A stretch of DNA of 64,000 nucleotides from Corylus avellana. Its lineage: Eukaryota > Streptophyta > Magnoliopsida > Fagales > Betulaceae. Below, piece by piece: positions 23,103-35,094 of the stretch (its first letter is position 1; the number at the start of each line of letters is the position of its first letter). The DNA lies in NCBI RefSeq assembly GCF_901000735.1, contig NC_081542.1:34215243-34279242 (forward strand). The letters run 5' to 3'. The notes under the pieces were generated by a model. That model did not search any database. It was not told the origin of the DNA and worked only from the letters and a program-made list of their open reading frames with translations. A program made the translations under genes and the position numbers.

Positions 23103-23425
23103 TTAGGTTTCTGTAGGGTGATTTTGGAGAGTGACGCCCTCCAAGTGGTGCGTGCATTGCGAATGGATGGAAGAAACTGGAGTCGTTATGTACATATTAT
23201 CGAGGAGGGTCTTAAATGAATTGCAAAATTGGAAGATTAATCATGTCAGACGACAATTAAATAGTACAGCCCATTGTCTAGCGAAGGAAGCCTTATCACT
23301 TAGCTTGGAACATGGTTTTATTGAAGACATTCCCCATTATATTTCTGATATTATTTATGTTGAGCGTTGTGCTTAAGTTGTTTTTGATAATAGTTTCGTT
23401 CATTTCCACTCAAAAAAAATTCTGC
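23103..23425 (+). pseudogene. LINE-derived RNase H C-terminus relic
   Basis: Two frames together give the C-terminal RNase H-like end (RVT_3 type) of a plant L1 ORF2: LESDALQVVRALRMDGRNWS in one frame and then INHVRRQLNSTAHCLAKEAL in the next. The N-H-x-A-D-type end is changed to NSTAHCLAKEA. A single frameshift lies near 23205-23225. Only the 3' end of the LINE was inserted, as is usual for truncated LINE copies, and its tail is short. Confidence 0.75.
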
Positions 23426-23429
23426 AACT

Positions 23430-24406
23430 CCCCCTTACTTTGTTGCCATACAAAGTAAAGCAAAAGCAACAATTAAGACAAGTACAAAGAATTTCTACAA
23501 TTTAGACCCCTCAACCCACTTATAATTATTTTGAATAATGTTATATATCACATTTTTATTACATAACTATCTCCAATCACTTTTTAGATTTTTTTTTCTT
23601 AACAGAGGCTAATAGAAAAATTGGTTGAGACTATCACATCCACTTTATAAAATAATTGTAGGATAAAGCTACTCATTTATATTTCACGAACCCCTTCTTT
23701 TACTTTTTATTATTGTTGGTCTGAATATCTCTCGGAGCCCTTTGCCCGTTTCCAAGGGCATATGGGTCTAAACCCAGTGCTCACTGCTCAGGAGAGAATG
23801 ATTTGGGTACTAGCCAGTGAAGCAGAACTACGTGATGTTGGAAAAATACAAAGAATATACCGAAAATATGAAGCGAAAAATAGAAATAAGACTTCAAGGC
23901 TCGATCCTAACAATGATATTTTTATAACTTTATACCGTATTTATCCACTTTCTTAGTGCTAAGGGATTTGACAAAACAATTCCCAACATACATTGAAGCC
24001 TAAAATGTTATTCTAGAATAACATTTTTTTAGAATAAGAAGAAACACCCCAGTGGAAAATTGCACAAAATACATTTGTAGGAGACGAGAAAATTTATTGT
24101 CTTCTGTCTACTTTGCATATTCATAGATTTTAGAAGAAGAAGTGATTATCTTATTTCATAATAGGAAATGCTATGTGTTCTTCTAGTATTCTCCTGTTGT
24201 CCTCTAAACTATGATGTGACTTTTAAGCCTTTCACAATATATCTTTTGCTTACAAAGAATCTATTATATAGACTTGAGAAGATGGAGCACATCCCTTTAA
24301 TCAAAGCCCAAATTATGCATAGTCAGCCTTTTTGACTTCTGAGATTTACTACGCATTAAATTCAGATTTTCTAGATTTGTTCCTTTAACACAAACTACCA
24401 AAGAGT
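23430..24406. other. Intergenic, nothing recognised
   Basis: AT-rich sequence with no supported gene. The 23762-23956 open frame has no recognisable domain. Confidence 0.5.
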
Positions 24407-24415
24407 TAAATATTA

Positions 24416-24897
24416 GGAGAAACTTCACTTAAACTCCTGAATTACCACGCAATTTAACATATTCCCGAACTTTGAAACCTCTCAATTTGGGCTCCTAAAT
24501 TTTCAATGGCAATCAATTTGAACCTCTCCGTCAATTTTTGCTGTTAAAACCTTTAAAAAGACAAAATTACCCTTCAATTTTCTTTTTATTTAAAAAAAAA
24601 TGGAAAAAAAAAATTTGAAAAAAAAGGGGCACAAGGTGGCCCAACCATGGGTCACCTTGTGATTTTTTTTTTTAAAAAAAAAAATTACTTTGAAATTAAG
24701 GGTAAATTTGAAATTTTATAAAAAAAAAAAAAAATCAGGGGTATAAACGTTATTGTATCACTTTTAACGTTTAAAATTTGATAGAGAGGTTCAAATTGAT
24801 TACAATTGAAAGTGCAGGGAGTCCAAATTGAGAGGTTTCAAAGTTCGGAGTATATCAAATCACATGATAGTTTAGGGGTGTAAAGTGAAGTTTCTCA
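24416..24897. mobile_element. Foldback MITE, MULE-like, 9-bp TSD
   Basis: The 482-bp element has long inverted ends (GGAGAAACTTCACTT at the left; the right end reads TGAGAAACTTCACTTT in reverse). The similarity extends about 100 bp inward. It is flanked by TAAATATTA at 24407-24415 and 24898-24906. A 9-bp duplication and long inverted repeats point to the Mutator superfamily. There is no transposase. A related foldback lies at 44298-44712. Confidence 0.75.
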
Positions 24898-24906
24898 TAA
24901 ATATTA

Positions 24907-25878
24907 ATTTTCTACAATTCAATGGTCCAAAATCATAATGGTGATCAATGAAATAAAGAGCAAGCATATAATTATGGTCAAACTTTGCGAATACGATCAT
25001 TAAAATTCAATAATCGCCTTAGATAGTTGTGATTAGTGGTTAGAATCGCTAACACTAACCATAACCACTTGTTTTCCCTGAATCATTACTTTATTCAATT
25101 TTTTTTTTTTTTTTTTTTGTAAGATACCACCTTATTCAACTACTACTATAAATAGAATGAGGGCCAAATGCACTTTTGGGGACCAAATTGCAGTTGAGAT
25201 TGAAAGGAATGGTCAACATCTCTCCAGCATTGTTTTGTAAGAAGTATGCAGGGGAGTGGGAGATGAGTTGGAGTTTTATCCTTTGGGAAGTAGTCACCAT
25301 CCAATGCCATTATTGATAGCTTGTGATGACGTGTCATTCTATTCTATCTCCAAAATCTTTTTATCACAATTTCTACCAATCGCCGATGCCTCATCTCCTC
25401 GGCCATGCTTTCCACTTTTCCGGAATTTTTTGAATTTCGAACATTTGCTGCCACCACCGGACACACGTGAAGGCTTTGTCACTTTAGGCCTTCTGCGAAT
25501 GTAAATTATGGCATTTAAATTATTAGATAAAATTTGATTATAGAAAATAAATTATTATTTTTTTTAACATACTTTAGAGACTTCTCAGTTTATTTTAATA
25601 CCAAACGGAACTATTGATAATTCAGGTAAAATATAGATACCGATTTTGCATTTTTTTTTTCTTTATTTTACATAAACACACTTACGCATATGAGAAGTAC
25701 AAGTAGCCAAACAAATGAATTCAGAACAATTTTTAAATTGATATGGCAAGGGTTTTTAAATTAAAAAAACTACAATTTTCTCTCCACTATCTGTCACTCA
25801 TGGTCTGCCCCGTTAATTTGAAAAAAAATTTGAATTCATTTGTTTGGCTCCCTAACAATTCTTTACGCATATAGAGAG
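24907..25878. other. Intergenic, nothing recognised
   Basis: AT-rich with poly-T tracts (25101-25119, 25658-25668). The open frames here are short and unsupported. Confidence 0.45.
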
Positions 25879-25886
25879 ACACTATG

Positions 25887-26054
25887 TAGGGGTGGGCACA
25901 GGTCGGATTAGGCCGGGTATTAGATATTTCGCTACACACCCCACAGGTTGCGAGTATTAAAAATTAGACCCGCAACCCAGCTATAATGAACAATGTTCGC
26001 CGGGATTTGGGTTTTGCGGGACGGGACGGGTTATGCGAGTTTTGCCTACTCCTA
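25887..26054. mobile_element. hAT-type MITE (168 bp)
   Basis: The ends TAGGGGTGGGCA and, in reverse, TAGGAGTAGGCA agree at 10 of 12 positions. The flanks ACACTATG (25879-25886) and ACACTATA (26055-26062) form an 8-bp duplication with one mismatch. GACGGG-like subterminal repeats are present. Ends starting YARNG with 8-bp duplications are typical of hAT elements. An AT microsatellite follows. Confidence 0.7.
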
Positions 26055-26345
26055 ACACTATATATATATATATATTGGCCTCCGCACGCAAATGAAAAAA
26101 AAAAAAAAAAAAAAAATGTTTTTGTTCAACAATTGGTGCTTTCTAAAGGAAACGACAATTTATTCTCTTTAGATGGATAGGCTTTCCCATGTTTATGGTC
26201 CCCCACCTTAAGTGTTTGAAATTAGAAAAATGGCCCAGCTTCACGTGTCTAAGTTTCGTTACAAAAGGAAATACAAATCCACTATAATCAAAGAAATCTG
26301 CAAACTAATAAGAATTAATCATGATATATGGACCACAATCATAGA

Positions 26346-26525
26346 GTAATGGTATAAATTTTTCTAGAGTCCTTTGGAGTCATCCTAAATATGACTTGTT
26401 TTTTAAAATCACCAATAAATTAAAGTTTAATATATCACATCTCAAATTCAATAATAATTTTAAAAGTTACATCACATTTAGAAAAACCCTAAAATGACTT
26501 TAGAGAGACTTATAACATTATTCAC
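26346..26525. repeat. MITE candidate
   Basis: The left end GAGTAATGGTATAAATTT and the right end read in reverse (GTGAATAATGTTATAAGT) match imperfectly, and a CTTTGGAGTCAT / CTAAAGTCATTT block is shared further in. No clean duplication. Confidence 0.4.
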
Positions 26526-26569
26526 AACCGCAACAATTCTAATGGATTTAAAATGCAGCTGGGCCATTT

Positions 26570-26708
26570 GTATAAGGGACCGTGATACACAGCAAACGGC
26601 GTGCGTGGCACGCCCGTATAAAATTTTTTTATTTTATTTTTAATTATAAAAAGAAATTTACAGTGGCGTAGCACGCACGCCAGGGTGCTGTTTCGCTTCA
26701 CCCTTTAT
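26570..26708. repeat. Short inverted-repeat element with GC-rich arms
   Basis: Two arms of about 43 bp (26571-26613 and 26663-26707) are imperfect reverse complements, sharing GGCGTGCGTG and ACAGCA blocks, around an AT-rich loop. It is probably a MITE and could form a stable hairpin. TATA on both sides may be a duplication. Confidence 0.5.
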
Positions 26709-27199
26709 ATAAGGGGACAAAGCATTTTAATTTTTCCTTTTTGTAATATATGTCGTGAATTTGACTTTTTAAAATCTAACATTTATGTTTAATTTTCTAA
26801 ATCTAAGATTTGCGTTTACAAAATTAATTTTTAAATCCTTAATTTTTTAATTTTGTCCCCATTCTTCTAAAATTCGGGTTTTGCCCATGCCCACTCCCCA
26901 ACAGAAGGATGGAATTTTCTTTTTTACTTTTTATTTCTTAATTTCTTTTAAATAAAAATGACATAATTATATTCTTTGTACTATTTATTTGGAGAAAAAA
27001 AAAAAAAGACTGAAGTCTTACACTTAAAACATTTATTAATTCACATCTTAAATCTACTGCAAACAAAATGCCTAAAAGTAAAAATCAAGTAAAGCACTAC
27101 CTCAAAAAAAAAAAAAAAAAAAAAAAATATCACGTAAAGCACGTCAGGGTCCAACATATTTTCCTTAAAAGTGTATCGTCAAATCCAAGGAACAGATAC
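26709..27199. other. Intergenic up to the copia element
   Basis: AT-rich, with poly-A tracts near 27000 and 27103-27127. No gene seen. Confidence 0.5.
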
Positions 27200-27204
27200 A
27201 CTAC

Positions 27205-27591
27205 TGTTATAAAAATATAGAGTTCTATGTGTGTACCTTTCTTCTAGAACTCACAAATAAGATCTTTGGTAAGTGTTCTACAATGTATAGTAATGCTTCT
27301 CACGTACAGATTCGAAAGAACTCAACAATGGTGTTTTATTACAATAACAAAACACGTATGCCCACAACCTAAATGCTCTTTGATGAAGAATATAAGAGAA
27401 AATTGAGAGTGATTCAGAATTTTCGATTCTGTAATGATTGAATGAATAATCTGTAGTTTTAACTTCCATCCCATGGGTATTTATAACCAACCAAGAGACA
27501 CAACTCTTGGTTATGGAATTCCAAGAGATACAACTCTTGATTTTATATGGACCAATTGTACTGTGCGTATATTAAGATCTAATTACTAACA
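27205..27591 (-). repeat. Copia 3' LTR (387 bp)
   Basis: Begins TGTTAT and ends CTAACA on the plus strand. It is about 95% like 38866-39266 by eye, and 14 bp shorter near its left end. The adjacent minus-strand GTGGGAGA (27592-27599) is the polypurine tract. Confidence 0.9.
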
Positions 27592-27599
27592 TCTCCCAC

Positions 27600-28789
27600 A
27601 TACACACAGTGAGTATGGGCTAACCATACATCTTTCATATTGATACGTCTCTCTTATCAATCTCTAACATCATTCATACTTGCAAATAGGTCGTGCGACC
27701 GTCGAGCACAACTGTAGAAATATCGGGAGCATTACACTAAGTCTTTGTCAGAGACTAGCATAGCAACATCCCTAAAAACAAAACAAGGTCTCGTTATGCC
27801 TCAGACTCATTCAGTCACATTGGATTAAACATCTTAGATCCCTCATGAATTTAATTTTTCATAAATATGGTAAACCCCCACTAATTGTAATGTATTCACG
27901 ATTATGTCACAACATTCAGAAGCGACATAACCTGTCGACTGTAAATACAAAACGTGAATGTGTTACCAAATAATCTCCCCTCTCCCTCTTGTCACTTAGC
28001 TTAGGTTCACTCGCTTTCCCAGTCATGTCTCTTTCGACCACATCATTCATGGCCATAGACAACATGCTAAAGTAGCAAATGCTGAATCCTTTGCCTCACA
28101 ACATAGTCAAAGGTCACATAGGGCATAATTGGGGTCTTAATAATGACCCATAAGACGACTCACACGATGAGGAAGAAGGGATCGATTCACTCACCTCTAT
28201 TGTCGGTCGAATGAGCACATGTAGTATGAAATACATGCTACGATGGAGTTCTCTTTCCAAAAGAGTGTATGTCTAAGCTCAAAAACACCGTACAAATCTT
28301 AGTCTAGTCGATACCCAAGCGCCTAACCCAAGTCCTCTATTTGCTCGCCACCTCAAACGCCAAATTAAGGTCTCGCATCTGGCTTATCGTAGGCTAAATG
28401 GATTGTGGGATATCCATGCACGGTCCTAAAAACAATACTCGTCATAGACCTCATCTTAACACCAACTAAGGCAACATATCTATAAAAAGTCTCACCTTAG
28501 CACCAACTAAGGCAACCTTATCTTAACTTACTCGCTATCAACGCGCCAAATGAAACAATGTCTCATCTCTACCTTGCTACCATAGCATTAGAGGCGATCG
28601 CTCATGTGAGAAAGCCGATCTAAACCTGTTGACATACTTTCTTCGCCAATACTAAACATGGCTTATATGTGTGTACTAGTAAAAACAATATGATTCATTT
28701 AATGTCACACAAAAAATGAAAATTCATCACATATATAAAAATAATATTCCAAGTAAAATACATCCAATGGACATGGTCAGCAAAAATAA
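27600..28789 (-). other. Copia 3' non-coding region
   Basis: This 1.2-kb region between the RNase H stop and the 3' LTR has no open frame of note. It contains a short direct repeat, CACCAACTAAGGCAAC, near 28460 and 28500. I recognise no captured gene. Confidence 0.5.
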
Positions 28790-29128
28790 TCATAATCTAC
28801 GCAGTCCTAAACTCCTAATATGAGCCATATGAGCATCTCGAACTATTGGCTTTGTTAGCGGATCAACTATCATTTGACTCGTAGAAATATGTTTAAGCAC
28901 GACTTCTTTCTTAGCGACCATATCTCGTATGTAGTGATATTTGATGTCTATGTGTTTGGTTCTTCCATGATATTTGGGATCCTTAGCATAAGCAAGTGCT
29001 GCCATACTATCATAATGAATTGTCATAGGATCATTAATTGTTGTGACCACATTCAAATGCTGTAAGAATTGCCTCAACCAAACCGTGTCTTGTACTGCAG
29101 CTACGCATGCTATATACTCTGCTTCCAT
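28790..29128 (-). pseudogene. Copia RNase H C-terminal part
   Basis: This is the RNase H domain, which removes RNA from the RNA-DNA hybrid during reverse transcription. It shows STMEAEYIACVAA, YDSMAALAYAKDP, GRTKHIDIKYHYIRD and VDPLTKPI, all standard for copia RNase H ends, and stops at 28790. The segment between it and the RT frame (29129-29160) is far too short. The part with the first catalytic aspartate (the YSDSDFAG-type block) is missing, so about 60 codons were deleted and the domain is inactive. Confidence 0.85.
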
Positions 29129-29159
29129 AGTAGATAAAGTTATACAAGGTTGCTTTTTG

Positions 29160-30154
29160 CTACTCCATCGTTCCCTTGAGGTATCTGAGTATTCTCTTCA
29201 CTGCTTTCCAGTGAACAAGTCCTAGATTTGATTGGAATCTGCTAACTAACCCAACAACATAACATATATCTGGTCGAGTACACATCATAGCGTACATCAG
29301 ACTACCCACGACACTAGAATATGGAACTCGAGACATCTTTTCCTTTTCTTCTTGAATTTTAGGACTCATTTCTAGATTTAAGGGTTCGCCCCTAAAAATA
29401 GGAGTGTCAATGGGTTTGCAGTTATGCATTTGGAATCGTTCAAGAATCCTTTTGATGTAAGTTTGTTGAAACAAACTCAAAAGTATCCTTTTGATGTAAG
29501 TTTGTTGAAACAAACTCAAAAGTTTATTTGAATGATCCCTACAAATTTTAACCCCAAGAATATAATCTGCTTCACCCATGTCCTTCATCTCGAAAATAGA
29601 GGACAACCATTCTTTAGTGGCGACAATCATGTTTTTATCATTTCCTGCCAATAAAATGTCATCAACATACAAAGAAAGGATTATAAAAATTCCTTTGGAT
29701 CGTTTCACATACATGCAATGATCTTCTTCAATCATCTTAAATCCATTAGAAATAATGGCTTGATGAAATCTTAGATACCATTGCCTAGATGATTGTTTAA
29801 ACTATAAATGGATCGTTTGAGCTTGCAAACTTTGCACTGTTTTCCTTCAGCTACGAAACCAATAGGTTGATCCATATATATTTCCTCAGCTAGTTCTCGG
29901 TTGAGAAAAGCAGTTTTAACATCCATTTGGAATAATTCTAAATGCAAATGTGTGACAATGGCAAGGACCGTGCGAATGGAGGCAAACCTTACTACTGGGG
30001 AGAAGGTTTCCTTATAGTCAACACCCTCCTTTTGGATGTAACCCTTCGCTACAAGATGTGCCTTATACCTTTCAATTGAACCATCCGCCTTACGCTTGAT
30101 CTTTAAGACCCATTTGTTTCCGATGGCATTGTGTCCTAGCGGAAGGTCAACCAA
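29160..30154 (-). pseudogene. Copia reverse transcriptase, two frames
   Basis: This is the RVT_2-type reverse transcriptase. The first half (30154-29771) shows NKWVLKIKRKADGSIERYKAHLVAKGY, TFSPVVRF and FQMDVKTAFLN, with the first catalytic aspartate. The second half (29735-29160) shows the catalytic YVDD (29658-29669), MSRVPYSSVVGSLMYAM and ILRYLKGT. A frame break lies between them near 29740-29770. A 39-bp in-frame tandem duplication (29446-29484, 29485-29523) repeats LLSLFQQTYIKRI. The copy is not functional. Confidence 0.88.
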
Positions 30155-30310
30155 ATCTCGGACCTAGTTAGTCCTCATTGACTCTATTTCTTCATTCATT
30201 GCTTTTATCCACTCATTACTAGCTGGAGATGAGATAGCCTCATGGTATGACCTAGACTCATCATCATCTTGCGGAGCAACCATGAAAACATCACCTTCAA
30301 TCTCAAAGTG

Positions 30311-31422
30311 TCATCGAGGGATTTTTCCACGTTCACTTCTACGCAATTGAGGTTCTTGTGAATCCTCTTCTAGTGGTGTGCTCCCACTAGGCGGCAAGTC
30401 ACTCCCACTATCCCTAGGAGATAGGAAAATTTCTTCCTCATTCTCTACTAGGCTACTTGGAGTGTCTCCCTCCTGATCCACTAATTCATAGAGTTCCAAA
30501 TCTTTATTAACTTCACCCCTGCTAGGGTATTCATTCTCAATGAAATCGACATCTCGTGACTCTATTTCAGTCACTCTTCCATCGGGTTGTTCGCCTATTA
30601 ACACGTAGCCCTTAGAATGTTCTGAGTATCGACTATATCGTATAAAGATACACTTCTTTCCTCTAGGGCCTAACTTCCCATACTTATGGGAAGTATCATG
30701 AACAAAACCCGTCGAACCCCATGGTTGTAGATTATCCAAATTGGGCTTTTCACCTGTCCATAACTTGTACGGTGTGGAAGGTACTGATTTTGAGGGCACT
30801 CGATTAAGAATGTAGGCTGCAGTCATAAGTGCATCTCCCCAATATGATATTGGTAGGTTTGCTTGCGCTATCATTGACCTAATCATTTCTAGTAGAGTTC
30901 GATTTCTCCTTTCCGCCACACCATTTTGTTGTGGCATACAAGTCATCGTTAGCTGTCTTTTGATTCCTTTTCCTTCACATAGCCCTTTAAATTGCTCAGA
31001 TAGATACTCGCGTCCATGGTCAGTTTTAAGAGCTTTGATGCTCTTGTCTAATTGGTTCTCAACCAAAATCATATAATGCTAAAGCAATTCAAAGCTTCAG
31101 ACTTATGGGAGATTAAGTAGACATGACCATATAGCGTGTAATCATCAATAAATGTGATGAAGTAGGAACCACCATGCCTTGCTCTTATATTCATTGGGCC
31201 ACAAGTGTCTGAGTGAATTAATTGCAATGGAAAAGATGCCCTAGTGGCTTTTCCAAATGGTTTTCTTTTTGACTTTCCCATAAGACAATGTTCACATGTG
31301 GGCAATGACGTTTTAGCGAGTGGATCTATAAGACCTTGTCTAGCCAATCTTTTCATTCTATCTTGCCCTATATGGCCTAATCTAGCATGCCATAATATAG
31401 AATCAATTATAAACATTATCAC
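30311..31422 (-). pseudogene. Copia integrase
   Basis: The gag-pre-integrase HHCC motif (LWHARLGHIGQDRMK, CEHCLMGK) comes first. The rve catalytic core follows, with aspartate 1 in LIHSDTCGPM, aspartate 2 in KTDHGREYL and glutamate in PQQNGVAERRNRTL. The C-terminal part has the copia GKKCIFIRYS and GYVLI signatures and an acidic tail ending LRRSERGKIPR. All three catalytic residues are kept. A frameshift near 31070 separates the first aspartate from the rest. Confidence 0.88.
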
Positions 31423-31668
31423 TAGAAGTCAACAAAGCAATTGTATTATCATAATATAAGTTATTGATGCCCAAAACCATAAATCCATTAGAAACAAAGC
31501 CACAACCATAGTAATGTGTATCTAAAAATATCTTTACACCCATATTCTTGAAATCAATCTCAAACCTAATCTAAGCAACTGATTAACTGATAGCAGCTTT
31601 CGCCGAACTTCAGGAGCATACAATACATCATGGAGTAACAAAGTGCGCCCTGGTCTCAAATCTAGTTT

Positions 31669-32020
31669 TTAAGTACTAATGCCTAGTACATCCACACTAG
31701 ATCCGTTCCCCGTGTATAATCTTCGGCTTCCAACTGGTAAGCGACGATACTCCACGTACCCCATACGTTCTCTCGGTACATGTTCGATTGCTGCTGAATC
31801 TACAGTCCATTCAGAAGAAGAATCAACAACCATAACATGACTAGTAACATAAATACCACAAGACATGAAATTAGGGAGTACCTTCTTCGGCTGAGTGCAT
31901 TCATGACCGAAGTGTCCTTCCTTGCCACAATTGAAGCAGTTCAACTTAGATTTGTCTTTCTTCCCACCATGCTTACCTCTCCTGTGTTTGGTGGATTTAG
32001 CCTTCTTAGGCGCAAGTCTT
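31669..32020 (-). pseudogene. Copia zinc knuckle and protease
   Basis: The CCHC knuckle CFNCGKEGHFGHEC (RNA packaging) is intact. The aspartic protease follows, with WTVDSAAIEHV, where the usual DSG triad reads DSA, so activity is doubtful. The frame is interrupted on the upstream side by the solo LTR at 32027. Confidence 0.85.
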
Positions 32021-32026
32021 CCAGTT

Positions 32027-33379
32027 TGATGAGTGCCAAATATAGTATATTTGGGCCCCCTTTATTTACATTAGTTAATCTTTTAGCTGTGTTGTTAGTT
32101 AATGTTTTATGTTAGTTTTGTGTTTTTAATGTTTTGTAGACAGTTGAAGAAAAACTACAGCTTTAAAGGGAAAAATGCAAAGTTTGGAAGAAAGCACACT
32201 TTGAGAAGACCTAGATGATGTGGTTAAGTTTAACCAAATCCAAGAAAAAGGTTAAATCAGATTGGATAAAATTTCGGATTAGATTCAAATTCAGATTCTG
32301 CACACATCTCAGTATTTTGACCATAACTTTCTGCTCAAATATTAGATTGAAGTGATTCAAGCGGCATTGGAAAGCTAACTTAAAATAATACAGTCCATTG
32401 TGAAATATGATTTTCCTAATTCGGAAGGTTACTATGCCAAAATCGCCTCGCAATAAAAGGACACAAATCTGGATGAATCCTATTTCGATTTCAGACTTCT
32501 ATTTTGACCAGGAGACAAACTTCTGAATTATCTAGGTGTAATAGGGCTTATAGGACTTTCCTAGGCCTATAAATAGACCTCTTTGCATTCAAGAAAAGAT
32601 ACACAATTTCAGAGACTAGTTTTGGGATACAATTTTGGAGACAGAATGTAATCCACAACTTTTCTTTTAGTTTAGTTTTTCTTTAGGTTTTAGTTTCATA
32701 GTCATATGGAGCTAAATTCTCAACTAAGGTTAGGGGTGAAGCCTCACCGATGAAGTACAACATCGCTTTATTGTAAGTTTTATTATTCCGATTTTATTGG
32801 TTTTATATTTCAATTGTTTTACTTATTTCAATTGTGTTGAATGAATCTTAGATATCTTGTTGTGATTTAAGGATACACTTGATGATTTAGGATAATTTCA
32901 CATAATTACTTGCTTGGTTTTATATGCCTAAAAATTGGATATCCCTTGTGATTTGTTCTACGGATACATCTGGTGTTTCAATTAAATTTGGATTCCTTTT
33001 GTGATTTGGTCAATGAATAGATACAATGGATGGTTTTGATTAATTCTTTGAAGCATAGTAAAACATACATAAGATTTAAATTGTGAGAACTTCGGATTAA
33101 TATTGATGAATATAAAAGATGTTGTTATGATTTGGTGAGTGTAGATTCCACATCCTTAGTGCCTTTATCTATTGATTTACTTAGTTTATTTAGTTTATGT
33201 TTAGTCTTTTAATTTTCAAACCAAAATCAAAACCCTTTTGGAACTAGGTTAGGATTTAATTAGTTTAGATATAAATTGCTCTTTCAAAAATATAATTCTC
33301 TGTGGGATCGACCTCGCACTTGCAATCCATTAACTACAATCGATTCGTACACTTGCGAGTTAAATAAATTTGCACAACA
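32027..33379 (+). mobile_element. Athila-type solo LTR inserted in copia gag
   Basis: This 1,353-bp LTR starts TGATGAGTGCC and ends TTTGCACAACA. It contains TATAAATA at 32568-32575 and the same block order as 58363-59636 and 11500-12998 (reversed). CCAGT flanks it at 32021-32025 and 33380-33384, with one extra T at 32026. No internal region remains. It splits copia gag from the zinc knuckle and protease. It lacks the CGATCG cluster. Confidence 0.88.
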
Positions 33380-33389
33380 CCAGTCATTC

Positions 33390-33903
33390 CTTGCATGAGA
33401 TCTTTTTTTCTGGTTCCAGTGCTTGGGCCTAAATGCCCTACACGAACTAGATTCAGCCATATTAACAAATGCTTCAAGTTTAGCAGCCTCTAGCTCAAGA
33501 TGACGCGCTACATCCTCAAATGTTTTAATATTTTCGTTGTGCGTCATGTTTTGGCTCATAGTTTCCCAAGATTTTGGAAGAGAACGAATGACAACTTGGA
33601 CCTACTGTTCATTGGTGAGATTGTTTCCAATGACTTTAAGCTCGTGAGTCATAGAAGACATCACTCTCAAATGTTGCTTCATTGTATGGTTATAGCGCAT
33701 TGAGTATGAGTCAAACTTCATTGTTAATCCGCGCAGCCTAGTAGCCGAAGTGCCTCCATATCTCAACTTGAGAGCTTCCCACATGTCTTGGGCAGTCTAA
33801 CACTCTTCAAATTCACCTATAAGATCATTGCTCATGCTGCTTAACAATGTGAAGCGCACAGAACGATCTTTCTTGAGCCAACTCTCATAGGCATCAAGAT
33901 CGC
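33390..33903 (-). pseudogene. Copia gag (UBN2-type), C-terminal part
   Basis: The minus strand shows YESWLKKDRSVRFTLLSSM, the AQDMWEALKLRYGG block, VIRSLPKSWETM and HLELEAAKLEAF, all typical of the UBN2 gag of copia elements. Near 33798-33800 and 33602 the frame meets stops. The N-terminal 80 or so residues are absent because the Tat fragment begins at 33904. The gag continues beyond the solo LTR into the zinc knuckle at 31944. Confidence 0.85.
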
Positions 33904-34572
33904 TGTTACACCTACATCTTTCACCTGAAACCCATGGGCTAAAAGCCCAACATCCCAAGAAGACCCGATACACCCAAATGGGCCCTATGAATGCGACCCA
34001 GCATGGAACAGACTGAATGCAGCATCATTTGTAGCACTCCCAGTTGACCGAGGATCAACTGCTCTACCACAGCAGATCTCCCACACCTAACATCCAGGTG
34101 CATCCAATATAGACGGAATACAACTCGCCTGTGATAAGACAACTCACACATAGCGGGATCATTGGAGCGGTTACAATCTGCTTATAAAGGCCCATGATAG
34201 TTACGCACCATCTCGGAATCCGGTCAATGCAAGTAACAGCCTCTTACCAACCATAATGACAGGAGACACAAATATTAACTCCATCGGCCATTACGCCCAA
34301 ATCCCGAATCCTCTGCCCGGTCATCATAGTCACCTCTACGTAATCGACTATAAAAGACCTCGCTTCAAAGGTACACGACGGACTCTAAGAGACATACTGA
34401 GTTTACATAAGCACTGACTTAAGCATCAGAGGAGGAACCACTGGCCACCACCCGACGCATCCTCTTAACGTATACTCTCGTTTTGTAGGTCGGATAAGAA
34501 GCGTGAGGAAGAAAGGAGTAGCTTGGAGGCTTGGATCCCCTTGAGTTCATCGTACCGGAAACTGCTTCAACA
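33904..34572 (+). repeat. Tat-type 5' LTR of second Tat element
   Basis: Begins TGTTACACC and ends TTCAACA. It carries the Tat-typical CTGACTTAAGCATCAGAG (near 34413-34430) before a TATA-less leader, and is followed three bases later by the primer site. It is not closely similar to the LTR of the element at 45280. Confidence 0.75.
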
Positions 34573-34575
34573 ATT

Positions 34576-34593
34576 TGGCGCCGTCTGTGGGAA
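34576..34593 (+). other. Tat primer-binding site
   Basis: TGGCGCCGTCTGTGGGAA is identical to the site at 45847-45864 and is characteristic of Tat-lineage Ty3/gypsy elements. The first nine bases fit the 3' end of tRNA-Asp; I am not certain of the true primer. Confidence 0.8.
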
Positions 34594-34620
34594 CGACTAA
34601 GCCATTTTCACAAAATAATA

Positions 34621-34797
34621 TCCACAGTAATAGTGAACACAAGGTCAAGAAGCCAGGCCCACATCGAAGAACCACCAGTCCAGGCCAATCAAAGGCCACC
34701 ATTGGTGCATCAAAATGACGACGACAAGGAGCGCATTGCTTCTCTCGAAGCACAAATGGCACTTCTAATCCAGCAGAACGAAGAATTGCGACTCTGA
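34621..34797 (+). pseudogene. Tat gag N-terminus, start codon lost
   Basis: The frame reads VNTRSRSQAHIEEPPVQ and then a short coiled coil (KERIASLEAQMALLIQQNEEL) before a TGA at 34795-34797. In the related element at 45905 gag starts MVNT; here the ATG is ATA (34630-34632). The rest of gag and all of pol are missing. About 150 bp further on, the sequence passes to the 3' end of the antisense gene. Confidence 0.7.
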
Positions 34798-35094
34798 TTT
34801 CCCTCTCCACCTCAAATCAATCAGGCTGATCAGTCGAATGGGCTAGGAAATCACGGTCAACCCTAACGGAAAATTTAATGACCGAGGTTTAAAAATACAT
34901 TTTAATCCTCGGCCATGGGGGGTAGAACACCCGACCACAGAGTACACCAATGAAGGCATTCAAAAGCATTCGGAAATATCAAAAGGCATTCAAAGATCAA
35001 AAGGCATTCAAAGCATCCAGAAACACCAAAAGTTCAAAGACAGTTCAAATATGCACAGAACAAAAAATCCTTATACAAACAAAAAATAAGAGGT

